Assembly (NCBI GenBank): GCA_965153355.1
Contig: OZ231128.1
Location: 26,226,001-26,290,000 of the forward strand
Length of the DNA stretch: 64,000 nt
Source of the DNA: Flaccisagitta enflata
Lineage: Eukaryota; Chaetognatha; Sagittoidea; Aphragmophora
Direction: 5' to 3'
Shown: one piece after another, positions 1-40,393 of the stretch
Numbering within the stretch: the stretch's first letter is position 1
How the letters are laid out: each line of letters starts with the position of its first letter
Notes under the pieces: generated by a model
What the model was told of the DNA's origin: nothing
Databases searched by the model: none
Seen by the model: only the letters and a program-made list of their open reading frames with translations
Program-made: the position numbers and the translations under genes

Positions 1-26
1 TAGAATGGGATGGACGGTAAAATCCC

Positions 27-194
27 ACAATTTTGACATAATCCTGAGATTTTTAAATACATATATGTACCACAGGAGACAAAACGTCGTTCCTGGACTA
101 TATGTCGCCCACAATTTTGACATAATCCTGAGATTTTTAAATACATATATGTACCACAGGAGACAAAACGTCGTTCCTGGACTATATGTCGCCC
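27..194. repeat. Tandem duplication, 2 x 84 bp
   Basis: Two essentially identical 84-bp units (27-110 and 111-194) lie head to tail. Because 84 is a multiple of three they give a false repeated 28-residue open frame. No coding signal is seen. Confidence 0.9.
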
Positions 195-1150
195 ATACCC
201 ACGCTGTACTTCCGACAGCCTAAACATTAATATTAATAGACCTCTGGTTATAATCCCATTACAAAACATCGTCATTGACAGGAGATCAATGAACATCACT
301 CATCTGTAAATAGAAAGGCGAGTGTCCAGTAGCACTTACATTCAGGTTCGTGGTACAAGAAGCACACCATATTTCTTAATTGAAAGCTTGCAACTAAGAA
401 ACTTTGTTCTTCCGTCTTTCCTTTATCCATCCATCCATCTGTTTGTGTTTCGATGGGGTTGTTTGTAATGCTTGAGTAGAAAAATATAAATACCCACCTT
501 TTAGAGATAGCAGTTGTAATTGTGGTAATTTACGTGTATATTTCAGTGTATGTGTCTGCAGGGCCAGGGGGGAGGTTGTACACCCCTGCCATTTTGTCTG
601 TGACTATATTGTTACCTCGAGTTACTTGTCATTCAAATAAGTTTTTGAGAATGAGATTCCATAGATCAAATATTTCAAATAACAAAATTTACAGCAGTGC
701 AATAGGCGGAAAAAAAAACAAGTCAAAATAAAAGATACTTTAAATACAGGTGTGATGGATGAATGGAGTAATAGACAAATTGGAAAAAAATATTTGAAGA
801 ATTGCATAGCACGCAACAACAAAATATAAAAATTTCAATAATGCTATATGAAAATATAGTTGAGAAAATAAATTTTGAACAACATCTTTAACACTAATAT
901 AAAAATTTGGCTATCAAACAAGGTGAGCTTTTTTTCTGATGCATCCCAAATTTTGGATAACTTATTGTAACAGGAGCCTTCAGTCTTTTGAGATTATATT
1001 CTCCGGAAATGAAGGTTGCGAAAGACAACAGACAAAGCATGAGCATGAGCGACAACGTTATCATCATCCTCATCTTTGCTTTATCATATCACTTCTTCCG
1101 TTTCATGATTCACGTCATCAGTTAACAAGAATGTTGCTCGGTAACTGATA
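195..1150. other. AT-rich stretch without recognisable gene
   Basis: Both strands were read. I see only short unsupported frames and no credible exon with splice sites. Confidence 0.5.
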
Positions 1151-1153
1151 AGG

Positions 1154-1213
1154 AACAAGGCCGGATACACGGCTACCCAGGTTGCGTGTAGGTGGGCAGG
1201 AGCAGTGATGAAC
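1154..1213 (-). mobile_element. R element, partial (AACAAGGCCGG end only)
   Basis: Carries the AACAAGGCCGGATACACGGC terminus and the GGTGGGCAGG block typical of R copies, then diverges. This is one truncated end. Confidence 0.6.
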
Positions 1214-1382
1214 AAGACTTCTTATAGGCAAGAAGCGAGTGGGAAATCAAGGAGATTAAGGTGCAAAAAAAGAGTGTCAGAATTTGTAAACCGCGATACA
1301 CAGCATAGTTACGGCTCGAAATTCATCTCAAATACAAAATTTTGCTCATAATCCACTAGATCTTTGATCCGAATGACCAGTA

Positions 1383-1563
1383 TCATGTTTTTTTGCCCGT
1401 GAAATTTGATGTAAAATAAAGAACAAGGAGAAGTAGTCGGAAAATCATTGTTTGTGCCTCCAAATCGCATGGTAAATCGAAGGCGTCAGGATGGCATTCT
1501 AAAACATTGTCTGGGGAATCCAAATCTGGTTTCAGATTCTTTTTCCTATGACGCTGAAAAACG
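1383..1563 (-). CDS. Possible terminal exon of an unknown minus-strand gene
   Basis: On the minus strand a pyrimidine-containing acceptor (TTTATTTCACAG) precedes an open frame of about 60 codons that ends in TGA. The translation is mixed and charged, then ends in a hydrophobic stretch (RLLLLVLYF) before GKKT. It could be the last exon of a membrane or anchored protein, or a chance frame. No upstream exon was found. The acceptor phase does not directly match the last ankyrin exon at 5149, although intermediate exons could exist. Confidence 0.2.
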
Positions 1564-1752
1564 CTGTGAAATAAACCGTGCAATGTTTTCTTGAGTAAAT
1601 GTGAGTAAATGAAACGCGCATAACTGACGCAAATAAATTACAACATGTCTTTTAATGAGGCGGTTGACATTTGTTAGTTTTATTAGCTGGCTGGTCTTCT
1701 AGAAGAGTAGTTTTGAGTACTTTAGGTCATCAAGCTGATTTAGCTCAGTCTT

Positions 1753-1940
1753 ATTAGTCGCGTGCACGCGACTCTACAACCCGCTTTGTCCGTCAGTCGG
1801 TCGGTCCGTCACACTTTACTTTTTTTTATGATTTTATTTCTTTGACTTCACTGCTCCTGCCCAAATGGTCTAGTGACCTCAGAAACAGCCCCTGCCCACC
1901 CGCACGCGACTTCGGTAGCCGTGTATTCGGCCTTGTTTTT
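1753..1940 (+). mobile_element. R element, subfamily 1, full length
   Basis: Starts with the hairpin AGTCGCGTGCACGCGACT, followed by CCGCTTTGTCCGTC and degenerate GTCGGTCGGTCC. It ends with GCACGCGACT, the GTAGCCGTGTATTCGG block and CCTTGTTT. The 3' GCACGCGACT is complementary to the 5' arm. No clear target-site duplication is seen. Confidence 0.8.
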
Positions 1941-2389
1941 CTCTTATTTTTAGCGCGATCATACATACAATTGCTTATGATTTAATCTCACATTATGAAG
2001 AATTGCGACTGAAGACGGTGGGGAGTGGTGAATGCTTACGTTTTTTCCTCACAGCAAAAGCGGCCATGAAAAATGAGGTTGAAAACCGGGTTCTCTGTCG
2101 GGCATGCGGAAATCGCAAGTAGCGGCTTGCACGCTCAACAGTATCATTAAATTAAGGCCTGACTATTGCAACTTTAAAGATAAAGCTAGATACCCCAAAT
2201 TGGTCTCAACTTAAAGAGTTGTTTAAACTCTTAACAAGGCCAAGAGATGTCCAATAGATGCGTCCTCTTTAGACGTAAGATATTATCATACAAATTATTA
2301 AGATATAAAGATATTAAGATATAATAATATGAAAATATAAAGATTCAGAGATATCGAGATAAAGAGAAAAATATAAACTGATTTCTTGC

Positions 2390-2665
2390 TCCCACCACGC
2401 CTCTCCACCCCCGTCCCCCACCCTCCCCACGCTTCCTCCCCCCTCCCCCACGCCTCCCCACCACTCCCCACGCCTCCTCACCCCTCCCCACGTCTCCCAT
2501 CCTCCCCCACGCCTCCCCCCCCACCTCCCCACCCTCCCCCACCCCTCCCCACCCCTCCCCCACGCCTCCCCACACCCCTGCCTCACCTCCCCACCCCCTC
2601 CCCCCACACCTCCCCACGCCTCCCCCTATCCCCACGCATCCCCACACCCCCCTCGCCGCATCCTT
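2390..2665. repeat. C-rich minisatellite (CCTCCCCAC type)
   Basis: Degenerate 8-12 bp units of CCTCCCCACG type fill about 275 bp, with almost pure pyrimidine on the plus strand. The proline- or glycine-rich frames here are artefacts. Confidence 0.9.
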
Positions 2666-2689
2666 ACGAAGAGATATGAAGGGACTTGG

Positions 2690-3190
2690 AGAGACATGGA
2701 GAGATATGGAGAGACATGAAGAAACATGAGGAGACATAAGAGACATATAGAGACATGAAGAGACATAAGAGACATAAGAGACATAAGAGACATAAGAGAC
2801 ATAAGAGACATAAGAGACAAAAGAGACCTAAGTAATATTAGAGATATAAGAGATATAAGAGATATAAGAGATATAAGAGATATAAGAGATATACGAGACA
2901 TAAGAGACATATGAGAGATATAGGAGACATAAGAGACATATGGGAGACGTTTAGGAGACAAAAGAGACAAAGAGACAAAAGAGACATAAGAGACCTAAGA
3001 GACCTAAGATACATAGGAAAAATAAGAGACATAACAGACCTAAGATACATGAGAGAAATAACAGACATAAGAGATATAAGAGACATATAGGAGACATAAG
3101 AGACATACAGGAGACAAAAGAGACAAAAGAGACAAAAGAGATGAAAGAGACAATAGAACTATAAGAGACAAGAAGATACATGAAGAGAAA
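2690..3190. repeat. Purine-rich minisatellite (ATAAGAGAC type)
   Basis: About 500 bp of degenerate 9-bp units (ATAAGAGAC, ATAAGAGAT, ATGGAGAGAC). It sits inside the subfamily-4 R element. Confidence 0.9.
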
Positions 3191-3347
3191 TGAAGAGAAA
3201 ACCTCGAAAATCGCATTTTAAAATTTTCGCGTGACACTCAGACATTCAGACATTCAGACAGACAGACCGACCAAGGGACAGACCCTCTTATAGAGATGCG
3301 AGGACGCATCTAAAAATGCGACCAATCTGGGGTTTTTAGCTCAACAG

Positions 3348-3665
3348 GCCTGTATATTATTGAGTTTTCCCCCCCTCGGTGGGGGGGGGGAAAAATCAAA
3401 GGGTCTAGAGATGGGGAAGGAAATCAAAGAGGGAAAAAAGAGAAAAAAAGGAAATTTGGGGAAAATATAACTTTTTACAGCACCAAATCATAAAACACAA
3501 TTAGTAAAACACATTTTGATACTATTTAAACCTTATCTACATTGTTTTATTGCTATATGGGGAAGATAATCATAGATATAAAAACCCAATGCGACGCGTC
3601 GCGGGGAAGAAAATCAAAGGCAGGGGGGGGGAAATCAAAAGCGACTCAATAATATACACCCCTGC
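3348..3665. repeat. Foldback repeat; related copy near 28.3-28.5 kb
   Basis: The outer ends TGTATATTATTGAG and CTCAATAATATACA are inverted copies. The interior (GGGGAAGAAAATCAAAGGCAG and similar) matches 28290-28520. Confidence 0.65.
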
Positions 3666-4440
3666 AACTCGTTTATGAGCAGTGCTCTTTCAAAGTTAAT
3701 GCTCATTTCTCAGCATGGAAATAGCTTTTTTGCAATTTAGGGCGGAAGTAGATGTAATAAACTCAATAAAAAAAGCTTTTGAGTATTCTGATTGTTGTTA
3801 TGTGAAGGAAAGTTGTTAAGTTTATTAATCTGAGAGATTTAAAAAAAAAATCGGTAGTATGAGCCGTTTCAACATCACATTTTACTTATTTTATCATCAA
3901 GAACAAAGTGCCAGGAAATGACTGCACAATGTTTGTTGGTTTTAGTGATTGTATTTTTCTGAAATTAATAAAAAAAGCCAAAAATGATTTTTTTTGATAA
4001 TGTTGATGTATTTACAAGCCGATCAATACATCATATGCTATATATGGCCATTTTGTACATTTTCGTCCTACTAGCCTACTTGTTATGCATTTCGACCGGA
4101 GCAGCGATGCAAAGACCGCCTGTAGATGCCGAAAAAATTGAATAAGTATAAGCAGGACGGACACAAAGACGGACTGATGGATGGGCAAAGCGGGGTGTAG
4201 TGTCGCGTAGCATAATCCAAGAAGTTCAAGGGCAGCCGATGGTGTCGGATGTCAGTTATAACCATCTTGCACCTTTAGGGTGAAATAGAAGCTGCCATTG
4301 TCATGAAAGCTTTGGCGACATCGGCGTGGCTCTTGCAATTCATACCACACGAACTGTAATGATCTCCGATGGTTTCCCTTTTTCCTCACAACCCTCTCTC
4401 TTTTCTTTCTTTCTTTCTTCCCTTTTTGTGTCTTTCTTTC
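3666..4440. other. No gene recognised; R fragment at 4156-4212
   Basis: AT-rich sequence. The only interpretable part is a minus-strand R fragment with AAAGCGGGGTGTAG followed by GTCGCGTAGC. A minus-strand exon could be drawn around 4270-4345 but has no supporting homology. Confidence 0.4.
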
Positions 4441-4449
4441 TCTCTTTTT

Positions 4450-4622
4450 TATTCAACCCGCTTTGTCCGTCGGTTGGTCGGTCCGCTGGTCGGTCGGCTG
4501 GTCAAGTTTACTTTTTTTTATGATTTTATTTTTTGACCACACTGCCCCCAGTAGTCTAGTGACGCCAATATAGCCCTGCCCACCCACACGCGACTTAGGT
4601 AGCCGTGTATCCGGCCTTGTTT
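4450..4622 (+). mobile_element. R element, subfamily 1, 5' truncated
   Basis: Begins at AACCCGCTTTGTCCGTCGG, runs through degenerate GGTCGGTC repeats, and ends with the CACACGCGACT arm and GTAGCCGTGTATCCGGCC then TTGTTT. It is bracketed by CTTT-type low complexity. Confidence 0.7.
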
Positions 4623-4998
4623 CTTTCTTTCTTTCTTTCTTTCTTTTTTTCCTTTTTTTTTTTTCTTTTTTTCCTGTATTTTTTTCTTTTTATCTCATTT
4701 TATCTGTATTTTTCCTTTTCTCTTTCTTGTATGGCTTTTCATGTATGGCTTTTCATGACTTGATTCTTTTTTTCCTCTTCTTCTTGTATTTCTCCTTTTC
4801 TCTTTCTCGTATGGCTTTTCTTGTATGGCTTTTCATGTCTTGATTATTTTTCCTCTTCTTCTTGTGCTCTTTTTTTCTTCTGTTATTTTTTTCTAATTTG
4901 AATTCTTTTTCTTTTTCTTTTTTCAATTCTGTTTACTCTATTGTTTGGTCTTATGTTCTTTCTTCTTTTCTTTCGTTTGCCCTCTCTCTTTCTACATC

Positions 4999-5131
<133 letters not shown>

Positions 5132-5148
5132 TCCACAACGTTATCAAC

Positions 5149-5304
5149 CTTCTCGGCTGCGATTCCGTGATGCAGCGGCGTTTTTCCTGCGGCGTCAATA
5201 GCGTCGATTTTGGCGCCGGAAGCGAGAAGTCGCTTCAAACATCTCCAATCTGATCCAGCGGCGTAGTGAAGAGAAGTTCGACCGTAACCGTCAACTGCTT
5301 CAGG
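5149..5304 (-). CDS. Ankyrin gene exon 3
   Basis: 52 codons, phase 0 at both ends. The acceptor is CTTCATGCAG and the donor AAG/GTTGAT. It carries GRTSLHYAAG and GKTPLHHGIA. The minus-strand frame runs on into the CT tract only by chance. Confidence 0.75.
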
Positions 5305-6153
5305 CTGCATGAAGATAATGTACAGACGGAGCACTAATTTAGCGTGAGGCGGCGTCAAAAGTTTTAGCCACCCCCCCTACAGCCAATTTGGCCTCATCAA
5401 TTTTCCAACTGAAAGTGGTTTTGAACACTTCAGGGGATTTGATATGGCGCTACCAAGGCGATTTTTGGATTTTTATCTAGAACCCCCAAATTAACCCCCC
5501 TTAACCCCAAATATAACCACCCCGCCAACAGCCAAAAAATCGCAAAATTTTTTTCTTGATTTTTGTCAATTTTTTTGTTGGTCAGTGTTATATGATGTCT
5601 GCATACACTATAATTAATAACTTTTTGGTTTGTTTTGCAGTTTTTCATGTAAAAATTTCTTTTTGAAAAATTGAAAATTGAAAATCTGATGTTAAAAAAC
5701 TATTTTTTCTTATAAAAAAATTCACAACAGACCAAAAAATTGTTAATTATAGTCAATACAGACATCATATAACACTAACCAACAAAAAAATTGACAAAAA
5801 TCAAGAAAAAAAATTTTGCAATTTTTTGGCTCTTGGTGGGGTGGATAATTTGGGGGTTAAGGGGGGTCAATTTGGGGGTTCTAGATAAAAATCCAAAAAT
5901 CGCCTCGGTGGCGCTGCATCAAATCTCCCTAAGTGCTCAAAACCACTTTCAGTTGGAAAATTGATGAGGCCAAATTGGCTGAAGGGGGGGTGGCTAAAAC
6001 TTTTGGCGCCGCCACACGCTAAATTATTGCTCCGTCTGTAAATGACTATAATGAGAATCTACAGCAAAACAACGATCTCAACAATAACAACAACAACACC
6101 AACAACAACAACAACAACACTTACAACGACGACGACAACGAAAACAACGATAA

Positions 6154-6210
<57 letters not shown>

Positions 6211-6231
6211 CGACGACGAAAACGACGACGA

Positions 6232-6318
<87 letters not shown>

Positions 6319-6594
6319 CGATCATGAACCTCCGCGCCATTTTTGAGGAAGAGATGTACTGCTGTCGGATTGGCGGTGAAAGAGGCGTAGTGGAGCGGAA
6401 GCAATAATCCGTGACAAACGTTTAAATCGCAGCCCGCGGCTAAAAAGGACGCCAAACTGCGCTCCACTGAGGAATTCTGAGGAGAATATACATTTTTTCA
6501 TACCAATTGCACAGACTCTGTTTCGATCTCTGTCTGACAGTCTGTGTCTGTCTGTCTGTCTCTCTTCCTGTGTCTGTCTGTCTCTCTTTCTTTC

Positions 6595-6641
<47 letters not shown>

Positions 6642-6774
6642 ATATAATTGTAATTTCAAATTGATACAACTAGTTAGTGCTTACTGCAGTGTTGATTCCA
6701 TGTTCAGCCAAATCCTGAAACAGTGCATTCGTTGCTTCGAATTGTCTTTGGGCGTTTTCGAGGACGTGCCACAT
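5149..6774 (-). CDS. Ankyrin-repeat protein gene (3 exons recognised, 3' part missing)
   Basis: Three minus-strand exons (6774-6685, 6476-6330, 5304-5149) join in phase 0 to give 131 residues. Seen in sequence: exon 1 gives a helical N-terminus starting MWHVLENAQ. Exons 2 and 3 give ankyrin units with core motifs LPLHYASF, GRTSLHYAAG and GKTPLHHGIA, each followed by an L-x-x-G-A turn (FLKNGAE, LLASGAKIDA). The exon 2-3 join recreates a continuous repeat (NGAE then PEAVDGYGRT), which supports the splice. Ankyrin repeats mediate protein-protein contacts, so the partner cannot be inferred. The start codon is the first ATG of exon 1, but an upstream exon is possible. No stop codon or further 3' exon was found. 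The gene is divergent to the coiled-coil gene at 8858. Confidence 0.75.
5322..6040. mobile_element. Palindromic foldback element in ankyrin intron 2
   Basis: The ends ACAGACGGAGCA and TGCTCCGTCTGT are inverted, and the arms stay complementary for about 300 bp each, including CAAAAGTTTTAGCC, a run of C or G, and TCTAGATAAAAATCC in inverted form. The flanks ATGAAGATAATG and ATGACTATAATG agree at 10 of 12 positions, a possible target duplication. No protein is encoded. A related half-copy lies at 62640-62700. Confidence 0.8.
6080..6320. repeat. (CAA)n microsatellite
   Basis: About 240 bp of CAA/ACG triplets directly after the exon 2 donor of the minus-strand ankyrin gene. Poly-T, V and C frames are artefacts. 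Confidence 0.97.
6330..6476 (-). CDS. Ankyrin gene exon 2
   Basis: 49 codons, phase 0 at both ends. The acceptor is ATTCTCCTCAG and the donor GAG/GTTCAT. It encodes LAAGCDLNV and LPLHYASF ankyrin motifs. A second acceptor ten bases further in (CCTCAG) would break the phase. Confidence 0.75.
6541..6640. repeat. TCTG/CT microsatellite
   Basis: Mixed TCTG and CT repeats in ankyrin intron 1. Confidence 0.9.
6685..6774 (-). CDS. Ankyrin gene exon 1 (tentative)
   Basis: 30 codons from ATG to donor GCA/GTAAGC, phase 0. The helix-rich sequence (ATNALFQDLAEHGINTA) leads smoothly into exon 2. The frame remains open upstream of the ATG, so this could be an internal exon. Confidence 0.55.
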
Positions 6775-6867
6775 TATCGATTTGTGATTTGTAATGAAAG
6801 CAATGATTTTTCGCGAAATTACGAGATGCGGGCGCAATGAAAACCTACATATTAAACTACACTTTTT

Positions 6868-7047
6868 TTAGTCGCGGACGAGCGACTCTATAAGAGGCTT
6901 TGTCCGTCCGTCCGTCCGTCCGTCCGTCTGTCCGTCGATCGGTCCTCTGGTCCGTTGGTGAGCACGAGTCGAAAAGTGGAAAAACCAGCGTTTCCGCCCC
7001 TGCCCACCCGTCCGCGACTGGTATTGGCCGTGTATCCGGCCTTGTTT
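6868..7047 (+). mobile_element. R element, intermediate subfamily 1/2
   Basis: The 5' arm is AGTCGCGGAC and the 3' arm GTCCGCGACT. It carries a (CCGT)n run and the AGCACGAGTCGAAAAGTGG block of subfamily 2, and ends GCCGTGTATCCGGCCTTG. It is an informative intermediate for the covariation described in Part 2. Confidence 0.8.
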
Positions 7048-8456
7048 TCTCATAAGAGCCTAGATTTTAAGAACATCAAGGCTTGAAATTGATCGAAAAT
7101 TAATTACAAAAAAAAATCGTTTTTTTTAAAGAATATCAATTTTTGGCGGAAGCCTTCAAAAGAGATAGAGATAGCTACTAGGTAGTTCGCGAAACAGTCG
7201 CGATTATAAGTTAAGTTACACGGAATCATCCGATTTCAGACAACACAGAAATCTTCAAAACACTTTCACACAGACAAAACTGAATGAGAATGAGAGCTCA
7301 ATAATCGTGTTCAGGCAGGTTGCCGCTGTGCCTGGGGCGTCCCCTGATGCTGCTGCAGCACGAAAAAATTCAGCTGCATCGGTTCAGTTGAAAATCATGT
7401 CGTAAACCCTCTTAATTGAGTTTTTTTATAGCATTACTGTTACTGTACTGTGTGCGTCTGAGAATTGTTACTATCATTCTCTAGATTTTCTAATATTTAC
7501 CCAAGTTATAGTTGCGTCCCTAAGTTGTATGCGAAATCTTCCATACTCAATATGATCAAAGTTGACATTTGTGACGTTTTGATAAAAGCTTTTAAAAGAA
7601 GTAATTTGTCATTCAAACTTTTTAGTATGTACTGTATAAAAACATGTGTACTCGGTTACACAAAAGCACAAGAGCACATCTGAGCAGGATCTCTGTAAAC
7701 CACTGACAGTGTGATCATCCACTGTCCTTTTGTTTCTTTAGAGGAAAAAGACCACAGCCCCAGGTTTTGCTTCCTTGACAACGAAAGACGCCAGAGAGAA
7801 AATGGGATTTATTGGAAGGACCAAAAGGACGATTTGGATGGGGTCACCATCCCTACACCCTACTTACAGCAATTTTCACGATTTGAGGCAAATAGACAAT
7901 GCAGTCCCATCAGTTTTAAAAGAATCCAACTATGTACATATTTCTTTTCTTTTTTTCCATTTGTTCGGCAATCATTCAGAAATAAAAGGAAGAGCTTAGT
8001 AAGTTTTTAAAAAGAAAAAAGGTTATATGTATGTGCATATTTTCCTTTCCTTTTTTTTGTTTGTTTGGTCATCATTCAAAAAAAATAATAGGAAGAGCTT
8101 AGCAGTCAGCTTTTCCCATAGAATCAGTCCTTTCTGGATCAGATATAATCTAGGCGCAGAGCAAAATCAAGTGAATTTCATTTTTTCACAATTTGGCATT
8201 TTGGTGCATATAGATTTGACAGCAGACCTACGTATTGATTACGTTCAAAGAGTGTAGATTTACAGTTCTACAAGAAGTACTAAAAGAGAGTTCAACTTAA
8301 GAAAAGGTGAATAAATAAGTACAGCAGATCTACGTATTTATACGTATAAAGAATGGAAAGATGACAATTCTGCTAGAGGTACTGAAAGAAAGTTCAACAT
8401 AGGAAAAGGTGAATAAATAAATAGCCGGGGGGGGGGGGGGGCGGGGGGGGGGATTG

Positions 8457-8457
<1 letters not shown>
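7048..8457. other. Intergenic; dispersed and short tandem duplications
   Basis: No gene recognised. 7797-7843 matches 40188-40235 (AAAATGGGATTTATTGGAAG and beyond). 7930-8000 and 8035-8102 are diverged direct copies ending GGAAGAGCTTAG. 8222-8320 and 8322-8421 are diverged direct copies of about 100 bp ending GGTGAATAAATAA. Confidence 0.6.
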
Positions 8458-8545
<88 letters not shown>

Positions 8546-8570
8546 AAGAGAGAGAGAGAAAGAAAGAGAG
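8458..8570. repeat. (GA)n microsatellite
   Basis: About 110 bp GA tract preceded by a G homopolymer run. Confidence 0.97.
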
Positions 8571-8857
8571 CCATCCACGGCAATTGAGGGTAGACACGAC
8601 TCCTAATTTCCATAATTGAGAAAGAAAGTGATGTACACTTTTGAGACCGAGAATAATTGACAATAGATCTAGATAAGCATAAATCTTTGGAAAATGTAGT
8701 GGAGGAACAGGCCTGCAGGACAATGTAATGTCTGGAAAACCTTTTTCACCTCGAAATTGAGTGACTAACGGATGTTATAATGCGTGTTGGAGGTGCGTGG
8801 CACGTTGTTAAATGAGTTGAAATGGTAAAATTTTGAGAAAAACAAACCGAGTAAAAG

Positions 8858-37698
<28,841 letters not shown>

Positions 37699-37718
37699 AA
37701 ATCGATGAAGAAAGAAGA

Positions 37719-37724
37719 AATAAA
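37719..37724 (+). promoter_or_regulatory. Polyadenylation signal AATAAA
   Basis: Canonical hexamer 20 bases after the stop codon of the coiled-coil gene. Placed unusually close to the stop; a downstream signal may be used instead. Confidence 0.5.
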
Positions 37725-37734
37725 TAGATGATTG

Positions 37735-37872
37735 ATTGATTGATTGATTGATTTACTGATTGCGTGATTGAACGAATGAATACGTAAATGAATGAATGAA
37801 TGAATAAGTGGACAAATGAATGAATGGAAAAATGACTGAATGAGGGAAGGAATACCGGAGGGAAATAAGGAA

Positions 37873-37936
<64 letters not shown>

Positions 37937-38268
37937 GAAGAAAGAGAGAAAGAAAAGAAAACAATGGAAGAAATAAAGAAGCAAGGAAAGGAGAAAAAGA
38001 AAGGAGAGAGAAATTAGGAACGAGTATTGTTTATCTCAAAATGTTTTTACGCGGAAAATACACTTTATTTTCGTTCATTTGCTGCGCTCTCCGCCCCCCC
38101 CCCCCACACTGGGCTGAAATCACCACCCAGCAGCACTTACCGACCAAAACCACCAATCACCACCCAGACGCCCTATTCCCCTATCACACTGGGCTGAAAT
38201 CACCACCCAGCAGCACTTACCGACCAAAACCACCAATCACCACCTAGACGCCCTATTCCCCCACCATG
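37735..38268. repeat. Tetranucleotide tracts and 80-bp tandem pair
   Basis: GATT, AATG and AAAG tracts (37735-37975), then two 80-bp copies starting CACACTGGGCTGAAATCACC (38105 and 38186). Confidence 0.9.
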
Positions 38269-39619
38269 TTGCAGTCTTTCTGCCCCTTGCCGCCATCCCA
38301 CCCACCACCAAATTTCGTTTTCTTTATGATAGATCATTTGCGTTTGAACTGATGTAACGTGTGCTTTAATTCTGACGCTCTGTTTATACATCAGCCCTTC
38401 CTCAAACTTTTTCTTTTTTGAATAGGTTACATAGCAAGGTAGCATTTAGATGGAATAGATATTTGGGGAATGGTAAAAGATCAATTCGTAACCCTAAAAA
38501 CGGTGTTGCTGGTGATATCGACAATATGCAAATATCAGTAATGGCGGCTATCGCCGTGAGGAAAAACGTCATAAGCATTGGTCACTTTTCACCATGCTTT
38601 CATCTTCAGTCACTGCAAATTTTTTCATTTGTTAAATTAAATCAAGGGCAATTGTATGTATTGAATGCACTGAAAAATCAGAGAAAAATATGACTGAGCC
38701 AAATGAGCTTGATGAGCTAAAATACTCAAAATCACTCACCCAGATGACTAGTTATGCTCACTGACATATTCTTGTATTTGCATGCTCAGACAGGTATCAA
38801 AACATCTATTAATCCCATTTGAAATTTTAAAAAAATACTAAATGTGCTAAGTGAGCTAGAATAATGAAAAACACCCCCACAGATGAGCAGTTATGCTCAC
38901 TGACATGCTTTCTTATATTTGCATGATCAAAAAAGTATCAAAACATATATTCATTTTTCTGATACCCTGTCTTCAGAAGCAACTGTAACCAGCAACAGTT
39001 CTATTGTATCAAAACTATGCACACCACAAATTTTGGATTTGCTCTGTCTTATAGCATATTGCTGACGGTTTTTTCATGCAAAATTTCAGCACTCTAGGTT
39101 GAGTAGTTTAGCTTCTACATCATTTTGAAGTAAAGAACCCTGTTTTGGTCAACAGTTTTTCATTTTGGACATTGATGGGGGTCTTTCACTTTAAACTTAT
39201 ATAACTTCCAAATGCTTTGAGTTAGAACTCTGGGGTTGGTCTCAAATTGAAGATTTTTTGAAGGAGATTATGTAAGGTTCAAGAAAAAAACATTTCACGC
39301 TGCATCTATAACGATTTTCATGTTTTTTCTATGATTTTTCAAACAACTTTTCTTGTTGAAAATTCATCTTTTTCCAGCTTGAGCAGTCAGTCCCAATTCC
39401 GCATTCATCCATATGCCCATATCTCATCATGTTACGAGATAAAGTAACTTCGCTTATTTGGGCATACAGTGGAACCCCGCAATAACGGATCTCAAGGGAC
39501 TAATTGTTTTTTTCCGGTTGTGCCAAATTCCGGTGTTGCCATTTTGACCATTCTTGATTGTAATTGAGCAATGAATAACTGAATAACTAATACAGAAAGA
39601 CAAAGCACATCTTATTACA

Positions 39620-39776
39620 ATAAGGCTGGATACACAGCTATCCAAGGTGCGTACAGGTAGGCAGGAGCCGTATATCAGGTCACTAGACCATTTGGGCGGG
39701 AGCAAACAACCAACCAAGCAAAGGACGGAGGGACGGACAAAGTGGGGTGTGAAGTCGCATAGCATGTGACTAAAAA
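39620..39776 (-). mobile_element. R element, subfamily 1
   Basis: ATAAGGCTGGATACACAGC, AAAGTGGGGTGTG and the decayed hairpin GTCGCATAGCATGTGAC. Confidence 0.7.
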
Positions 39777-39855
39777 GATTATATGAAAAGCCATAATGGC
39801 AATGGTAATGAGCCATGGGCAGTAAACTATATTTGATGCTTGTGCGTCATGAAAC

Positions 39856-39935
39856 TTTTTTAGTTGCGGACACGCAACTCTATAAGAGGCTTTGTCCATC
39901 TATCCATCTGTCCGTCCGTCCGTCCATCACATCAC
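39856..39935 (+). mobile_element. R element, subfamily 2, 5' half
   Basis: TTTTTTAGTTGCGGACACGC hairpin, CTATAAGAGGCTTTGTCC, CCGT repeats, then diverges. Confidence 0.75.
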
Positions 39936-40317
39936 TTGTTACTAAAGCTTGCTCCAATTCTTGAAATAGAAATGAGCGGACGCTTTGAATCATGTTTGGA
40001 CTCGAATTCATCTTTAATCTTGTTTTGTTGTTTTTTCTTGTTTTTGTTTTATTTTGTTTTTTTCATTTTGATAAAGTAAAACACTGTACCACAGGTGATT
40101 GCAAATGCGCGAAAAATGTCTACACTTGTATTCTTTTCGTACACGATTGAATATCTCGACTTTTTTGGCGATGGAAAAAGGACTCCTCCTGAGAGAAAAT
40201 GGGATTTATTGGAAGGACCAAAAGGAAAATTTATTTTCAATAAATCCCATTTTCTCCTCCTATTTGATGCGAGATGTCTATGATTGGAGCTGGATAAAGT
40301 TAATGAGTAGTGAATCA

Positions 40318-40319
<2 letters not shown>

Positions 40320-40388
<69 letters not shown>
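40320..40388. repeat. (CT)n microsatellite
   Basis: About 69 bp CT. Confidence 0.97.

Positions 40389-40393
<5 letters not shown>

Larger units (their letters stand above)
2232..3316 (-). mobile_element. R element, subfamily 4, with tandem-repeat core
   Basis: The left end is AACAAGGCCAAGAG followed by AGATGCGTCC. The right end has the hairpin GATGCGAGGACGCATC followed by TAAAAA. Between them lie a C-rich minisatellite and a purine minisatellite, which stretch the element to about 1.1 kb compared with 120-220 bp for most copies. On the element's own strand, AGATGCGTCC at one end pairs with GGACGCATCT at the other. Confidence 0.65.

Noticed and set aside
2314-3237. Gly/Arg/Glu and Leu/Ser frames on the minus strand
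   Set aside because: C-rich and purine minisatellites inside an R element.
6042-6407. Poly-Thr frame
   Set aside because: CAA microsatellite; the true exon (6330-6476) is on the opposite strand.
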